A stretch of DNA of 64,000 nt from Actinomadura sp. WMMA1423 (GTDB lineage Bacteria; Actinomycetota; Actinomycetes; Streptosporangiales; Streptosporangiaceae): assembly GCF_006547145.1 (NCBI RefSeq), contig NZ_CP041244.1, positions 4,898,001 to 4,962,000 on the forward strand, written 5' to 3'. The position numbers and the translations under genes were made by a program. Below are positions 44,196-52,729 of the stretch, piece after piece. The first letter of the stretch is position 1. The number at the start of each line of letters is the position of its first letter. The notes under the pieces are model-generated. The model saw only the letters and a program-made list of their open reading frames with translations, had not been told where the DNA came from and did not search any database.

Positions 44196-45488
44196 ATGAG
44201 CATGGGCCACGAGGTTCGCTACCGCATGCGCGGCGGTCGTCAGCTGCACGGCACGGTCTTCATCCAGGGGGCGAAGAACGCCGTCCTGCCGATGATCGGT
44301 GCCTCGCTGATGGCCTCCAGGGGACGCACCGTGCTGCGCAACGTCCCGATCATCGAGGACGTCCGGCGGGCGGTGGAGCTCGCGCGGGCCATCGGCGCCA
44401 AGGCCGAGCTGCACGAGACCGAGCGCACGCTGGTGATCGACGCGTCGTCGCTGAACAGCCCCGTGCTGCCCGCCGAGATCGCGTCCCGGTTCCGCGGCTC
44501 GTTTCTGTTCGTCCCGGCGCTGCTGCACCGCCTCGGCGAGGCGGTCATCGAGGGCGTCGGCGGCTGCAATCTCGGAAGCCGCAACCTCGACTTCCACTAC
44601 AACGGCTTCAAGCGGATGGGCGCCACGGTCACCGAGCACGTGGCCGACAACGGCGACGGCATCATCCACATCAAGGCCGGCGACCTGCGCGGCGGGACGC
44701 TCTACTGCGACACCCCCTCGCACACCGGCACCGAGAACCTGATCATGGCGGCGGCGCTGGCGCACGGCACCACGCTGATCAAGAACGCGGCGCTGGAGCC
44801 CGAGGTGCTGGACAACATCGCCATCCTCCAGGCGATGGGCGCCCGGATCAGCGGCGGCGGCACCGGGTTCATCACGGTCGAGGGCGTGGACGAGCTCACC
44901 GCCGTCGAGCACACCGTGATGCCCGACCGGATCGACGCCGGCGTCTTCGTGATGGCCGCCGCGATCACCGGCGGCGACCTCAGCCTCGTCGGCGCCTCGC
45001 TGGAGCACCTCGGCGTCGCGGCCGACAAGCTGGAGCAGATGGGCGTCGAGTTCCACCAGCAGGGCGCCGTCCTCCAGGTGCGCCGCGACCGGACGCTCCG
45101 CCCGATCAACGTCATCACCGACGAGTACCCGGGCTTCGCCACCGACCTCCAGTCGCCGATCATGGCGGTGTCCTGCCTCGCCGAGGGCCCGTCCTACATC
45201 TACGAGCGGATCTTCGACGGCCGGTTCAAGCTGGCCGGCGAGCTGGCGAAGATGGGCGCCGACATCGAGGTGGACGGCAACCGCGCCAAGGTCAACGGCC
45301 CGCGCGGCCTGCGCGGCGCCGAGGTCGAGGCGCACGACCTGCGCTGCGGCAGCGCCCTCGTGCTGGCCGGCCTCGCCGCGGAGGGCGAGACCACGATCAC
45401 CTCGGCCTACTACCTCGACCGCGGCCACGCGCACACGGCCGAGCGCCTCTCCCAGCTCGGCGCCGAGATCGTCCGCGAGGCCGGCTGA
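44196..45488 (+). CDS. murA: UDP-N-acetylglucosamine 1-carboxyvinyltransferase (MurA) family
   Basis: This 430-residue enzyme transfers enolpyruvate from PEP to UDP-GlcNAc, the first committed step of peptidoglycan synthesis. Substrate-binding IQGAKNAVLP is present near residue 25. A cysteine occurs at the position of the E. coli catalytic Cys115 (EGVGGCNLGSRNLDF), so it could be fosfomycin-sensitive, whereas mycobacteria have Asp there. DEYPGFATDLQ with the catalytic Asp and HDLRCGSALVLAG with the conserved Arg are also present. It is not in a cell-wall cluster, so a second MurA elsewhere or a specialised role cannot be excluded. Two ATGs (44196, 44202) are possible starts. Confidence 0.88.
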   Translation: MSMGHEVRYRMRGGRQLHGTVFIQGAKNAVLPMIGASLMASRGRTVLRNVPIIEDVRRAVELARAIGAKAELHETERTLVIDASSLNSPVLPAEIASRFRGSFLFVPALLHRLGEAVIEGVGGCNLGSRNLDFHYNGFKRMGATVTEHVADNGDGIIHIKAGDLRGGTLYCDTPSHTGTENLIMAAALAHGTTLIKNAALEPEVLDNIAILQAMGARISGGGTGFITVEGVDELTAVEHTVMPDRIDAGVFVMAAAITGGDLSLVGASLEHLGVAADKLEQMGVEFHQQGAVLQVRRDRTLRPINVITDEYPGFATDLQSPIMAVSCLAEGPSYIYERIFDGRFKLAGELAKMGADIEVDGNRAKVNGPRGLRGAEVEAHDLRCGSALVLAGLAAEGETTITSAYYLDRGHAHTAERLSQLGAEIVREAG

Positions 45489-46424
45489 CACGGTGACGGT
45501 TCCGTGGGCGCCGATCCCGGCGCCCACGCCGCGCGCCCTGAGATTCGCGCCCTGAGGCCGCCCCGCCACGGCGATCCCGGCGCCCGCGCCCCGAGACCCG
45601 TACTCGAGCCCCAGTGCCCGGTGCGTCGCTCCGCCCTGCGCGGCCGGGGGGCGGGGTCGGCCGAATGTGGCCTCGGTCTGACCAACTTCCCGTTGATCCC
45701 TGACGGGATGTGTAACGACCTACCGCAAATCCGTCGTGCCGTGTGTTACCGGCCGGTTACGCACGGCACGGATAGGGTGTCCTTAACCGGCCGATGACCG
45801 ACTCTCTGACCTGCAGAGTCATGCCTGGAACGGTCCCGATGGACCGGACCGTAACGCGGTAAAAAATCACCGGCCGGCTCCAGGGGCCCACTCTGGCCGG
45901 ATCACTCGTCCTTCCATAGCAGGCGAGATCGGTGCGCCGGATTTCGGCCTTCCTGTAAACCGAACGGACGCCGCAGGGGTCCCTCCAGTACGTAGGTGCG
46001 TCAGGAAGGGGCCTCCGCTGTGTTTTCGGGTCTTGTTTTTCTACTTCGGACATCCGAAGATGCAGGATCAAGGCTGGCCGAATGGTGACAAATTACTGAC
46101 CAGGGGGTCGCGTAGGTTACTTTTTCGCCGCACTCTTGATTCGATTTCGCGTCTGGGTGTCACATCACGTAGCCCTGACCCGATCTGCCAGCTGGAAGGA
46201 AGAGCCCGCATCCGCTTCACCGGAGCGGACGGGGGCTCTGGTAAGAGGCCCGCTCAGCTTCAGGGAGGCGGGTCTGCGGGAAGGCGAATCGCACGGGAAC
46301 TGCGGTGCCGGGTCAGAAGGCAGGGGCGACAAGCCATGAGTCAACCGTTGGGCGGAACGTGCGCGAGCAGGTGGCCGGGGCCGCGCCCCGGCCGAGGGGC
46401 CGGATTGGAAGCGAGCGATCACCG
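45489..46424. other. 936-bp gene-free, hairpin-rich intergenic region
   Basis: No convincing gene is seen on either strand. Base composition is lower in G+C than its flanks around 45700-46160. Several hairpins are visible: a long one at 45735-45770 (CGTGCCGTG/CACGGCACG with further inner pairing), GACTCT/AGAGTC near 45800-45821, CGGTCC/GGACCG near 45830, and CCTTCCTG (45948-45955) with CAGGAAGG (46002-46009). T-rich stretches follow near 46020-46050. It may hold a small RNA or a long structured leader for the regulator at 46425. I recognise no known RNA family here. Confidence 0.55.
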
Positions 46425-47756
46425 ATGACGGCGGCACGCACGGGGTCGGTCACCCCCGACCTCACGATCGGTGTCGTGGGTCCCCATGACCTCGTGGAAC
46501 GGGTCATGCTGATGGGCCACGGCCCCACTCCGGTACCGAGCAGGCTGGTGGCCGCCGCGTACCGCGACGAGCAGGAGGCCGCCGACAAGGTCGTCCGGCT
46601 GGGCTCGGGGGTGGACGTGTGCCTGTTCGCCAGCCCCGTCCCGTACGACTTCGCGCGCAAGGCCGGCGTCCTCACGATGCCCGCCACCTACGTGCCGCTG
46701 AACGGCGCCGCCCTGCAGGGCGCGCTGCTGCGGGCCTCCCTCGACGAGCGCTTCGACCCGGCCAGGGTCAGCATCGACGTGCTCGGCCGCGCCGAGGTCG
46801 AGGAGGCCTACTCCGAGATCAGCCTCGGCACCGAGCAGGTGCACCTGCGCGAGGAGGCCGCGGGCCCCGGCACGCTCGCCGCCTTCCACGAGCGGCTCTG
46901 GCGGCGCGGCGCGACGACCGTCGCGATGACCTGCGTGCACGCCACCGCCGAGCGCATGGAGATGGCGGGCGTCCCGACCATCCGCGTCCGGCCGACCGGG
47001 GCCGCGATCCGCAGCTCCCTGCAGACCGCCGCGCTCCTCGGCGCCCACCACCGCCTTGAGGAGTCACAGCTCGTCGTCGTGCTGGTGGACGTCCCGACCC
47101 TGCGCGAGACCCCGCGCCGCGTCACCCCCCGCTACTGGCGCGACGAGCTGAAGCTGGCCCTGCACCGGGTGCTCCTCCAGGAGGCGCACCGGATGAACGC
47201 CTCCGTGTGGCCGGTCGACGACCACAGCTACCTCGTCATCGCGACGCGCGGCTCCGTCACCGCGTCCACCGAGGGCTTCCGCACCCCGCCGTTCGTCGAG
47301 CGCGTCCGCGAGGAGCTCGGCCTCGCCATCGAGGTCGGCATCGGCATGGGCCGCACAGCCCACGAGGCGGAGAACCACGCCCGCGCCGCCCTGGCGCGCT
47401 CCCAGAGCTCCCAGCGGGCGCAGGGCTTCGCGCTCGACCGCGACGGCCGCGCGCTCGTCCCCGCGCCCCGCACGCCGCCGCGCGCCCAGCCTCAGGCCAA
47501 GCCGAAGGGCCTGGAGATCCTGGCCCGGCTCGCCGACAAGCTCGGCGACCAGGAGCAGCCCCTCATCGTCGACGCCGAGAACGCCGGCAAGATGCTGGGC
47601 GTCACGCCCCGTACGGCCCGCCGGCTGCTGCGCACCCTGGTCGAAGAGGGCCTCGCCTGGCCGCTCCCCCCGAACCGCACCCCCCAGCCGGGCCGCCCCC
47701 GCCAGCTCTACCGCCTGATCGTCGAGAAGCTCGGCCCGGCCGCGAAGACGAGCTGA
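46425..47756 (+). CDS. Putative regulator: unknown N-domain, GGDEF/cyclase-like segment, winged helix
   Basis: This 443-residue soluble protein has an N-terminal sensor-like region (LTIGVVGPHDLVERVMLMGH, about residues 15-150) of a type I cannot name. A central segment at about 230-330, with DDHSYLVIATRGSV and EVGIGMGRTAHEAENHARAA, resembles diverged GGDEF or GTP-cyclohydrolase-III-like domains. The C-terminal winged helix (ENAGKMLGVTPRTARRLLRT) probably binds DNA. It may be a nucleotide-responsive regulator. Two further features mark it: a 936-bp hairpin-rich upstream region and a structured repeat right after its stop. GGAAGCGAGCG precedes the ATG. Confidence 0.6.
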   Translation: MTAARTGSVTPDLTIGVVGPHDLVERVMLMGHGPTPVPSRLVAAAYRDEQEAADKVVRLGSGVDVCLFASPVPYDFARKAGVLTMPATYVPLNGAALQGALLRASLDERFDPARVSIDVLGRAEVEEAYSEISLGTEQVHLREEAAGPGTLAAFHERLWRRGATTVAMTCVHATAERMEMAGVPTIRVRPTGAAIRSSLQTAALLGAHHRLEESQLVVVLVDVPTLRETPRRVTPRYWRDELKLALHRVLLQEAHRMNASVWPVDDHSYLVIATRGSVTASTEGFRTPPFVERVREELGLAIEVGIGMGRTAHEAENHARAALARSQSSQRAQGFALDRDGRALVPAPRTPPRAQPQAKPKGLEILARLADKLGDQEQPLIVDAENAGKMLGVTPRTARRLLRTLVEEGLAWPLPPNRTPQPGRPRQLYRLIVEKLGPAAKTS

Positions 47757-47775
47757 CCATGTTGATCGCGGTGCC

Positions 47776-47936
47776 CTCCTCCTTCGGGCCTGGCGGCCCT
47801 CCATCGTCGGGCCCCGCTGGCGATCGCCGGCATCGCTCCGACTCGCCTCGGCGGCTCGCTGCGCGATCAGATTCTCGCTCCGCTCGAATCTGCCTTCGGA
47901 CGCGATCGCGACCTTGATGTGGTCGCGGGGTCGCGG
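47776..47936. repeat. 161-bp structured repeat, copy B
   Basis: This is the second copy of the element at 36870-37030 and begins 20 bp after a stop codon, just as copy A does after purA. Hairpins are GGGCC/GGCCC, CAGATTC/GAATCTG (47868-47892) and CGCGACC/GGTCGCG (47907-47927). Compared with copy A, one pair in the second stem changes from G-C to A-T and one in the third from A-T to G-C, so pairing is kept. It lies between two convergent genes. Confidence 0.85.
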
Positions 47937-47955
47937 AGAAGGGCGGCGAAGCGAG

Positions 47956-49029
47956 TCAGCGGTTGAAGGTCTTGGCGACGGCCAGGAAGGCGTCGTTCTC
48001 CTCGGGGGAGCCGATGGAGACGCGGGCGCCCTCGCCGTCGAAGGGGCGGACGCTCACGCCCTGGGCGTCGCAGGCGGCGGAGAACTCCATCGTGCGGTCG
48101 CCGAGGCGCAGCCACACGAAGTTGGCCTCGGTGGGCGGGACCGTCCAGCCGTCGGCGAGCAGGGAGTCGCGGACGCGGTCGCGCTCCTTCACGGTGCCCT
48201 CGACGCGCTCCATCAGCTCGTCGGTCGCCTCAAGGGACGCGATGCCGGCGGCCTGTGCCACGGAGTTCACGCTGAACGGCAGGAACGTCTTGCGGATGGA
48301 CCCGGCGACGAGCGGGTGCGCGACGAGGTAGCCGATGCGCAGGCCCGCGAGGCCGTAGGCCTTGGAGAACGTGCGCAGGATCGCGAGGTTCGGGCGGTCG
48401 CCGTAGAGGGTGAGGCCGTCGGGGACCTCGTCGTGGCGGACGTACTCGCGGTACGCCTCGTCCAGGACGACCAGGCAGTCGGCGGGCACCCGGTCCAGGA
48501 ACGCCTCGATCTCCGCCCGGGGCACGACGGTGCCGGTGGGGTTGTTGGGGTTGCAGATGAAGACCAGTCGCGTGTTCTCGGTGATGGCGTCGGCCATCGC
48601 GCTCAGGTCGTGGGTCTCGTCCCGCAGCGGCACCTGGACGCTCGTCGCGCCCGACAGCGACACCAGCAGCGGGTACGCCTCGAAGGAGCGCCACGCGTAG
48701 ACGACCTCGGCGCCGGGCTCGGCGACCGCCTCCAGCAGCATCTGGGTCATCCCGACCGAGCCGCAGCCCACCGCGACGTGGTCGGCGGGGACGCCGCAGA
48801 ACGACGCGATCGCCTCGGTCAGCGCGGTCGCGTTGTTGTCCGGGTAGCGGTTGACGTTCCGCGCCGCCTCGCCGATCGCCTCCACGACCGACGGGAGCGG
48901 GCCGTGCGGCGACTCGTTGGACGACAGCTTGAACGAGCGGCCCTCGGGCGACACCACGACCTTGCCGGGCCTGTACGCCACGAACCGGTCGAGGACCGAG
49001 CGGAAGCGGGGTGCGGTTGCCTCGGACAC
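47956..49029 (-). CDS. pat: Aromatic/histidinol-phosphate aminotransferase (Pat/HisC2 type)
   Basis: This 357-residue fold-type I PLP enzyme contains KLSSNESPHGPLPSV, NRYPDNNATAL, FICNPNNPTGTVV and the PLP-lysine motif RTFSKAYGLAGLRIGY. GCGSVGMTQMLLE and the overall spacing fit the actinobacterial aromatic aminotransferase Pat (HisC2) better than the HisC of histidine operons, and no his genes are nearby. It would interconvert phenylalanine or tyrosine and their keto acids. The ATG at 49029 has GGAGGACAACGGTG upstream. Confidence 0.88.
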   Translation of the reverse strand: MSEATAPRFRSVLDRFVAYRPGKVVVSPEGRSFKLSSNESPHGPLPSVVEAIGEAARNVNRYPDNNATALTEAIASFCGVPADHVAVGCGSVGMTQMLLEAVAEPGAEVVYAWRSFEAYPLLVSLSGATSVQVPLRDETHDLSAMADAITENTRLVFICNPNNPTGTVVPRAEIEAFLDRVPADCLVVLDEAYREYVRHDEVPDGLTLYGDRPNLAILRTFSKAYGLAGLRIGYLVAHPLVAGSIRKTFLPFSVNSVAQAAGIASLEATDELMERVEGTVKERDRVRDSLLADGWTVPPTEANFVWLRLGDRTMEFSAACDAQGVSVRPFDGEGARVSIGSPEENDAFLAVAKTFNR

Positions 49030-49068
49030 CGTTGTCCTCCAGATTGCGCATGGGGTGACGACCCCAGC

Positions 49069-49362
49069 CTATGCAGCGTCCCTCATCATCCAACAAACCG
49101 CCACGATCCGAACGAACTCCCAGTCCCGGGTGTCGGCCGGCCACCATCCCCGGTTGAAGGCGTCCTCCGCGAAACCGTGCAGGTACCCCATCAGCTCGTC
49201 CGCGCCGGGCGGTTCGCCGGGGGCGCCGAGCTCGTCGCGGAGGCTGGCCACGTGCTGGTCGACGGCCGCCGCGAGACCCGGGGAGCCGGACATCTCCGCG
49301 ACGCCCGCCTCACCGATGTCCCGGACGATCAGGCCGAGCGCTTCTGGCGAGTCACCGTTCAT
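49069..49362 (-). CDS. Small conserved protein, DUF6401-like
   Basis: This 97-residue acidic protein begins MNGDSPEALGLIVRDIGEAG and ends with NRGWWPADTRDWEFVRIVAV and CWMMRDAA. The pattern matches a small actinobacterial family (DUF6401) sometimes found in natural-product clusters. No motif suggests an activity. The ATG at 49362 is favoured over one six codons upstream. No biosynthetic gene cluster is visible around it. It lies 39 bp upstream of the aminotransferase and may share its transcript. Confidence 0.6.
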   Translation of the reverse strand: MNGDSPEALGLIVRDIGEAGVAEMSGSPGLAAAVDQHVASLRDELGAPGEPPGADELMGYLHGFAEDAFNRGWWPADTRDWEFVRIVAVCWMMRDAA

Positions 49363-49419
49363 AGGGGGTGAAACTAGCAACGCTCCGGCGCTGCTCGGAA
49401 CATCACCCCAGGTAAAAGC

Positions 49420-50094
49420 TCACACGCGGGGCCGCAGCATGGGCGGCCTCAGCTGCTCGGCGTCGCCCCTGCGGTACAGCCGGGCGGGGCGTCCGCCGTC
49501 GCGCGTCGTCGTCCGGTCGGTCGGGATGAGGAACCGGTCGGCTCCGGTGACCTTCCGGTGGAAGTTCCGGGGGTCGAGGGTCGTGCCCCACACGATCTCG
49601 TAGACGCGCCTGAGCTCCGCCACCGTGAACTCGGGCGGGCAGAACGCCGCCGCCAGCGAGGTGTACTCCAGCTTCGCCCGCGCCCGCTCCATCCCGTCGC
49701 ACAGGATCCGCCGGTGGTCGAACGCGGCGCGGTCGTGGTGGAGGAGGTCGTCCACGGCCGTCCACAGCACCTGGGCCCGGCTGGAGGCGGGCAGATCGGG
49801 CGCGAGCCCCAGGTAGGCGACGCTCACCACGCGCTGGCGGGGGTCGCGGTCGGGGTAGCCGTAGGTCGCGAGCTGCTCCAGGTGGATCCGCACGTCCGCG
49901 AGCCCGGCCCGCTCGGCCATCAGCCGGGCCGCCGCCACCGGCAGGTCCTCGTCGAGCTGGATGAACCCGCCCGGCAGCGACCACGCCCCCTCGTAGGGCG
50001 CCCTGTCGCGCCGCCACCGCAGCGCGCACAGGCGCTGCTCCCGCACGGTGAGCACGACGAGGTCGACGGATACGGCAAGCCGCGGCACGGACAT
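49420..50094 (-). CDS. NrtR-like regulator: degenerate Nudix domain plus winged helix
   Basis: This 224-residue protein has an N-terminal Nudix fold (LPGGFIQLDEDLPVAAARLM) and a C-terminal winged helix (TVAELRRVYEIVWGTTLDPR, then NFHRKVTGADRF). The catalytic REUXEE core reads RLMAER, so a key glutamate is lost and hydrolysis is unlikely. This is the pattern of NrtR repressors, which bind ADP-ribose and control NAD metabolism. No NAD biosynthetic gene is adjacent, so the targets are elsewhere. The transcript is separated from the flotillin gene by a strong hairpin. Confidence 0.82.
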   Translation of the reverse strand: MSVPRLAVSVDLVVLTVREQRLCALRWRRDRAPYEGAWSLPGGFIQLDEDLPVAAARLMAERAGLADVRIHLEQLATYGYPDRDPRQRVVSVAYLGLAPDLPASSRAQVLWTAVDDLLHHDRAAFDHRRILCDGMERARAKLEYTSLAAAFCPPEFTVAELRRVYEIVWGTTLDPRNFHRKVTGADRFLIPTDRTTTRDGGRPARLYRRGDAEQLRPPMLRPRV

Positions 50095-50132
50095 GCAACG
50101 AACTTAGCGGGACCGGCCCCCCGCCGAGGCCA

Positions 50133-50159
50133 GGAAGGCCCGGCAGCGCCGGGCCTTCC
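50133..50159 (-). terminator. Terminator hairpin after the flotillin gene
   Basis: Perfect 12-bp arms GGAAGGCCCGGC and GCCGGGCCTTCC with a 3-nt loop lie 13 bp past the flotillin stop. Confidence 0.8.
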
Positions 50160-50171
50160 GCTCGCGTGCGC

Positions 50172-51518
50172 CTAGTCCTCCTTGGGGATCTCCACCGGGA
50201 CCGTCGCGGCCGGGGGGCCGCCGTGGCCGTTGGTGCCGGGCTGCGCGCCCTGGGCGTTCATGCCGGCGAGGAGCTGGCGGGCGACGCCGAGGCCGGTGCC
50301 GCCGAGGGTGAGGGCCTTGGCGAGCATGTCCTCGACACCCTGGGCGCCGTTCAGCACGACCATGTTGTCGACGTTGCCGAACACTCCCGCGCCCGCCTCG
50401 ACGATCTGCGGCCACTTCTCGGCGAGCTGCTGGGCGATGACGGCGTCGGTGTTCTCCGCCAGCGCCTCGGCGCGGGCCTTGATCGCCTCGGCCTCGGCCA
50501 GGCCCCTGCGCCGGGTCGCGTCCGCCTCGGCCTCACCGATCAGCCGGATGGCCTCGGACTCGCGCTGCGCCTTCAGCTGGACCTCGGTCGCGGCGGCCTG
50601 GGCGTAGGAGATGCGCTCCTCGCGCTCGGCCTCGGCCAGCTTGACCTGCTCGTAGGCGCGGGCGTCGGCGGGCTTGCGGATCTCGCTCTCCAGCCGCTTC
50701 TCGGTGCGCTCGGCCTCCAGCTCGGCGTTGCGGGTCTCCTTGAGGATGACCTCCTGCCGGGCCTGCTGCGCGGCCTGCTGCACCTGGCCCTCGTACTCGG
50801 CCTTCTTCATCTCGGTGTCCCGGATGACGGCCGCGTTCTGCCGCTCGGTCTCCTGCTCGCGCTCGGTCGCCTCCTGGTTGCGCTCGGCCTCGGCGATGCG
50901 GGCGGCGGCGGCGACCTTGGCGGCGTGCGGGCGGCCGAGGTTGGTGATGTAGCCGGTCTCGTCGTCGATCTCCTGGATCTGCAGGGAGTCGACGATCAGG
51001 CCGAGCTTGCTCATCTCGTCGGCGGCCGAGCCGCGGGTCTCGGAGGTGAGCCGCTCGCGGTTGAGGATGAGGTCCTCGACGGTGAGGTTGCCGATGATGG
51101 AGCGCAGGTGGCCGGTGAACAGCTCGTGGATCGCCCCGTCCATCGACTTCTGCTGCTCCAGGAAGCGGCGGGCCGCGTTGGCGATCGAGACGAAGTCGTC
51201 CCCGACCTTGTAGATGACCACGCCGCGGACCTTGACCGGGATGCCCTGCTGCGTCACGCAGTTGACCTCGAGGTTGGCGGCGCGGCTGTCGAGCCGGAGC
51301 CTGCGCGCCGTCTGGAAGCCGGGCAGGACGGACGTCCCCTTGCCGGTCACGATCTTGAAGCCGAGGCTGTCCACCCCGTCGATCGGCTTGGACTTGGCGC
51401 CGAGGCCGGAGATGATCAGGGCCTCGTTCGGCTCGGCGACCCGCCAGACCATCTTGAACAGGATGATCAGCACGATGACGGCGACGACGGCGCCGATCGC
51501 CACGGCGAGCACGGGCAT
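50172..51518 (-). CDS. Flotillin-like SPFH/Band 7 protein
   Basis: This 448-residue protein has an N-terminal membrane helix (about residues 5-25), an SPFH domain (about 28-190, with VVIYKVGDDFVSIANAARRFL) and a long Ala/Glu-rich coiled coil (about 200-350, the flotillin region). A Gly-rich tail ends the protein. Bacterial flotillins organise membrane microdomains and membrane-protein complexes. The upstream gene encodes a small NfeD-like protein, the usual partner. The ATG has GGAGGAGGCCC before it. Confidence 0.92.
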   Translation of the reverse strand: MPVLAVAIGAVVAVIVLIILFKMVWRVAEPNEALIISGLGAKSKPIDGVDSLGFKIVTGKGTSVLPGFQTARRLRLDSRAANLEVNCVTQQGIPVKVRGVVIYKVGDDFVSIANAARRFLEQQKSMDGAIHELFTGHLRSIIGNLTVEDLILNRERLTSETRGSAADEMSKLGLIVDSLQIQEIDDETGYITNLGRPHAAKVAAAARIAEAERNQEATEREQETERQNAAVIRDTEMKKAEYEGQVQQAAQQARQEVILKETRNAELEAERTEKRLESEIRKPADARAYEQVKLAEAEREERISYAQAAATEVQLKAQRESEAIRLIGEAEADATRRRGLAEAEAIKARAEALAENTDAVIAQQLAEKWPQIVEAGAGVFGNVDNMVVLNGAQGVEDMLAKALTLGGTGLGVARQLLAGMNAQGAQPGTNGHGGPPAATVPVEIPKED

Positions 51519-51671
51519 GGGCCTCCTCCTCCGGGAGTCGGGGCGGTTGGCCCGGATTGTCAGGCCTGTCCGCGTTTTCCATCAGACGCGGTAGAGGCCG
51601 GTTCGGTTCGATCTCCGGCCCGGAAGTTCATGTCCTCATCAGGCCAATCCCGGCGAGGGCCACCGGCCCGG

Positions 51672-51695
51672 CGGCTCAGCGGCTCAGCGGCTCAG
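51672..51695. repeat. Triplicated 8-bp unit at a gene end
   Basis: CGGCTCAG occurs three times in tandem. On the minus strand it supplies a TGA in each of the three frames at the end of the NfeD-like gene, so termination is secure against frameshifts. Probably a product of slippage. Confidence 0.6.
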
Positions 51696-51887
51696 TGCCG
51701 GCGCCACGTACACCGTGCGGGGCGGGTGGTACTCGACCACGACGACGATCGAGCCGACGCCGATCTCGTCGCGCGGGTCGAGGGGGTGGGCGTAGAACGC
51801 CTCCGCCCCGCCGCGTACCGCGATCATGACCTCGCCGACCAGTCCGGGACCGATCCGGCCGGTGACCCGGCCCTCCTTACCGATCAA
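51684..51887 (-). CDS. Small NfeD-like OB-fold protein
   Basis: This 67-residue protein starts at a TTG preceded by AGGGGG. It reads IGKEGRVTGRIGPGLVGEVM, then GGAEAFYAHPLDP and IVVVVEYHPPRTVYV, a five-stranded OB-fold like the C-terminal domain of NfeD proteins. NfeD proteins pair with SPFH/flotillins, and the flotillin gene follows on the same strand after 165 bp. The membrane part of full NfeD is absent, so it would be a soluble partner held by flotillin. It is easily missed because of its size and start codon. Confidence 0.72.
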   Translation of the reverse strand: MIGKEGRVTGRIGPGLVGEVMIAVRGGAEAFYAHPLDPRDEIGVGSIVVVVEYHPPRTVYVAPALSR

Positions 51888-51979
51888 GGAAACCCCCTGG
51901 GCTGGTCCGCCGGAGCCGCTCTCCGCGCCGCGTAAGGCGAACCTATCCGCTGCGGGAGACCCGCGGCGAGCCGCCAGAC

Positions 51980-52678
51980 TCAGGGCAGCACGCGCTCGGC
52001 CTGCGCGAGCGCGTCGCGTGCGAGGCGCTCGGCGTCGGCGCGGGTGGCGCCGGGCCCGAAGACGGTGATCGTGGCGAGGTAGTGGCGCCCCCGGAACACG
52101 ACGTACCAGGTCCGGGTACGGGAGCCTCCGCCAGTGGTGGCGACGCCGACGGTGCGCGAGCCCTCGCCGATGTCGCCCTTGGGCGCCTCGACCACCCGGT
52201 GCGACGCCCACGTGGAGCCGACCTTGGAGCGGAACCTCAGGCAGCCGGGCGGGACGCGGGCGTTGACCTGCTTCTCGGCGTCTCCGGCGGACATGCCCAT
52301 GAGGGTCTCTGTCGCGGTCAGGCCGCTGCCGCCGGTGAACGACACGAGCGCGGCGGGCACGTCGCCCGCGACGCCGCCGCCGGGGCGTCCCGTCCCGCAG
52401 CGGGGCTTGTCCAGGACGGTCTCCCGCTGGAGCCTGGAGGCGTTCTGGATGGCCTTCAGCGAGCCGTACTCGCCCCAGTCGGGCTCCCCCGCGCGCCGGT
52501 AGCCGGGCGGCTGCTGGAGGAGCGCCTGCAGGAGCTGAGCGGAGGTGTAGCCGATGCCCGCCACCTCCGCGCGGGCGGTGCCGCGGACCTGGCTCGCGCG
52601 CTCGGCGTCGCCGCCGCACGCGGTGGCCGCGGCGGCCGTCGCCAGCAGCAGCATGACCGGGAGGAGCCTGTGCGCCAT
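51980..52678 (-). CDS. Secreted lipoprotein of unknown function
   Basis: This 232-residue protein has a signal peptide with lipobox (AAATAC, Cys at about residue 21). The mature part contains two further cysteines (DKPRCGTG and PPGCLRF), probably a disulfide, and a beta-rich end with RTWYVVFRGRHYLATITVFG. No family is recognised with confidence; the pattern is common among actinobacterial envelope lipoproteins. It lies between the plsC and NfeD-like genes on the same strand. Confidence 0.72.
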   Translation of the reverse strand: MAHRLLPVMLLLATAAAATACGGDAERASQVRGTARAEVAGIGYTSAQLLQALLQQPPGYRRAGEPDWGEYGSLKAIQNASRLQRETVLDKPRCGTGRPGGGVAGDVPAALVSFTGGSGLTATETLMGMSAGDAEKQVNARVPPGCLRFRSKVGSTWASHRVVEAPKGDIGEGSRTVGVATTGGGSRTRTWYVVFRGRHYLATITVFGPGATRADAERLARDALAQAERVLP

Positions 52679-52729
52679 GGCGGCGACCCTAGGCGCGGAA
52701 GGGGCGCGCCGCCCGCGCCGACACGCGGG

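Noticed and set aside
45757..46071. 104-codon minus-strand ORF in the long intergenic region
   Set aside because: Codon use is unlike the neighbours (low G/C at third positions), there is no ribosome site, and it spans several hairpins.
46033..46428. 131-codon plus-strand ORF before the regulator gene
   Set aside because: No ribosome site, no recognisable domain and composition unlike real genes here; it ends across the regulator start.
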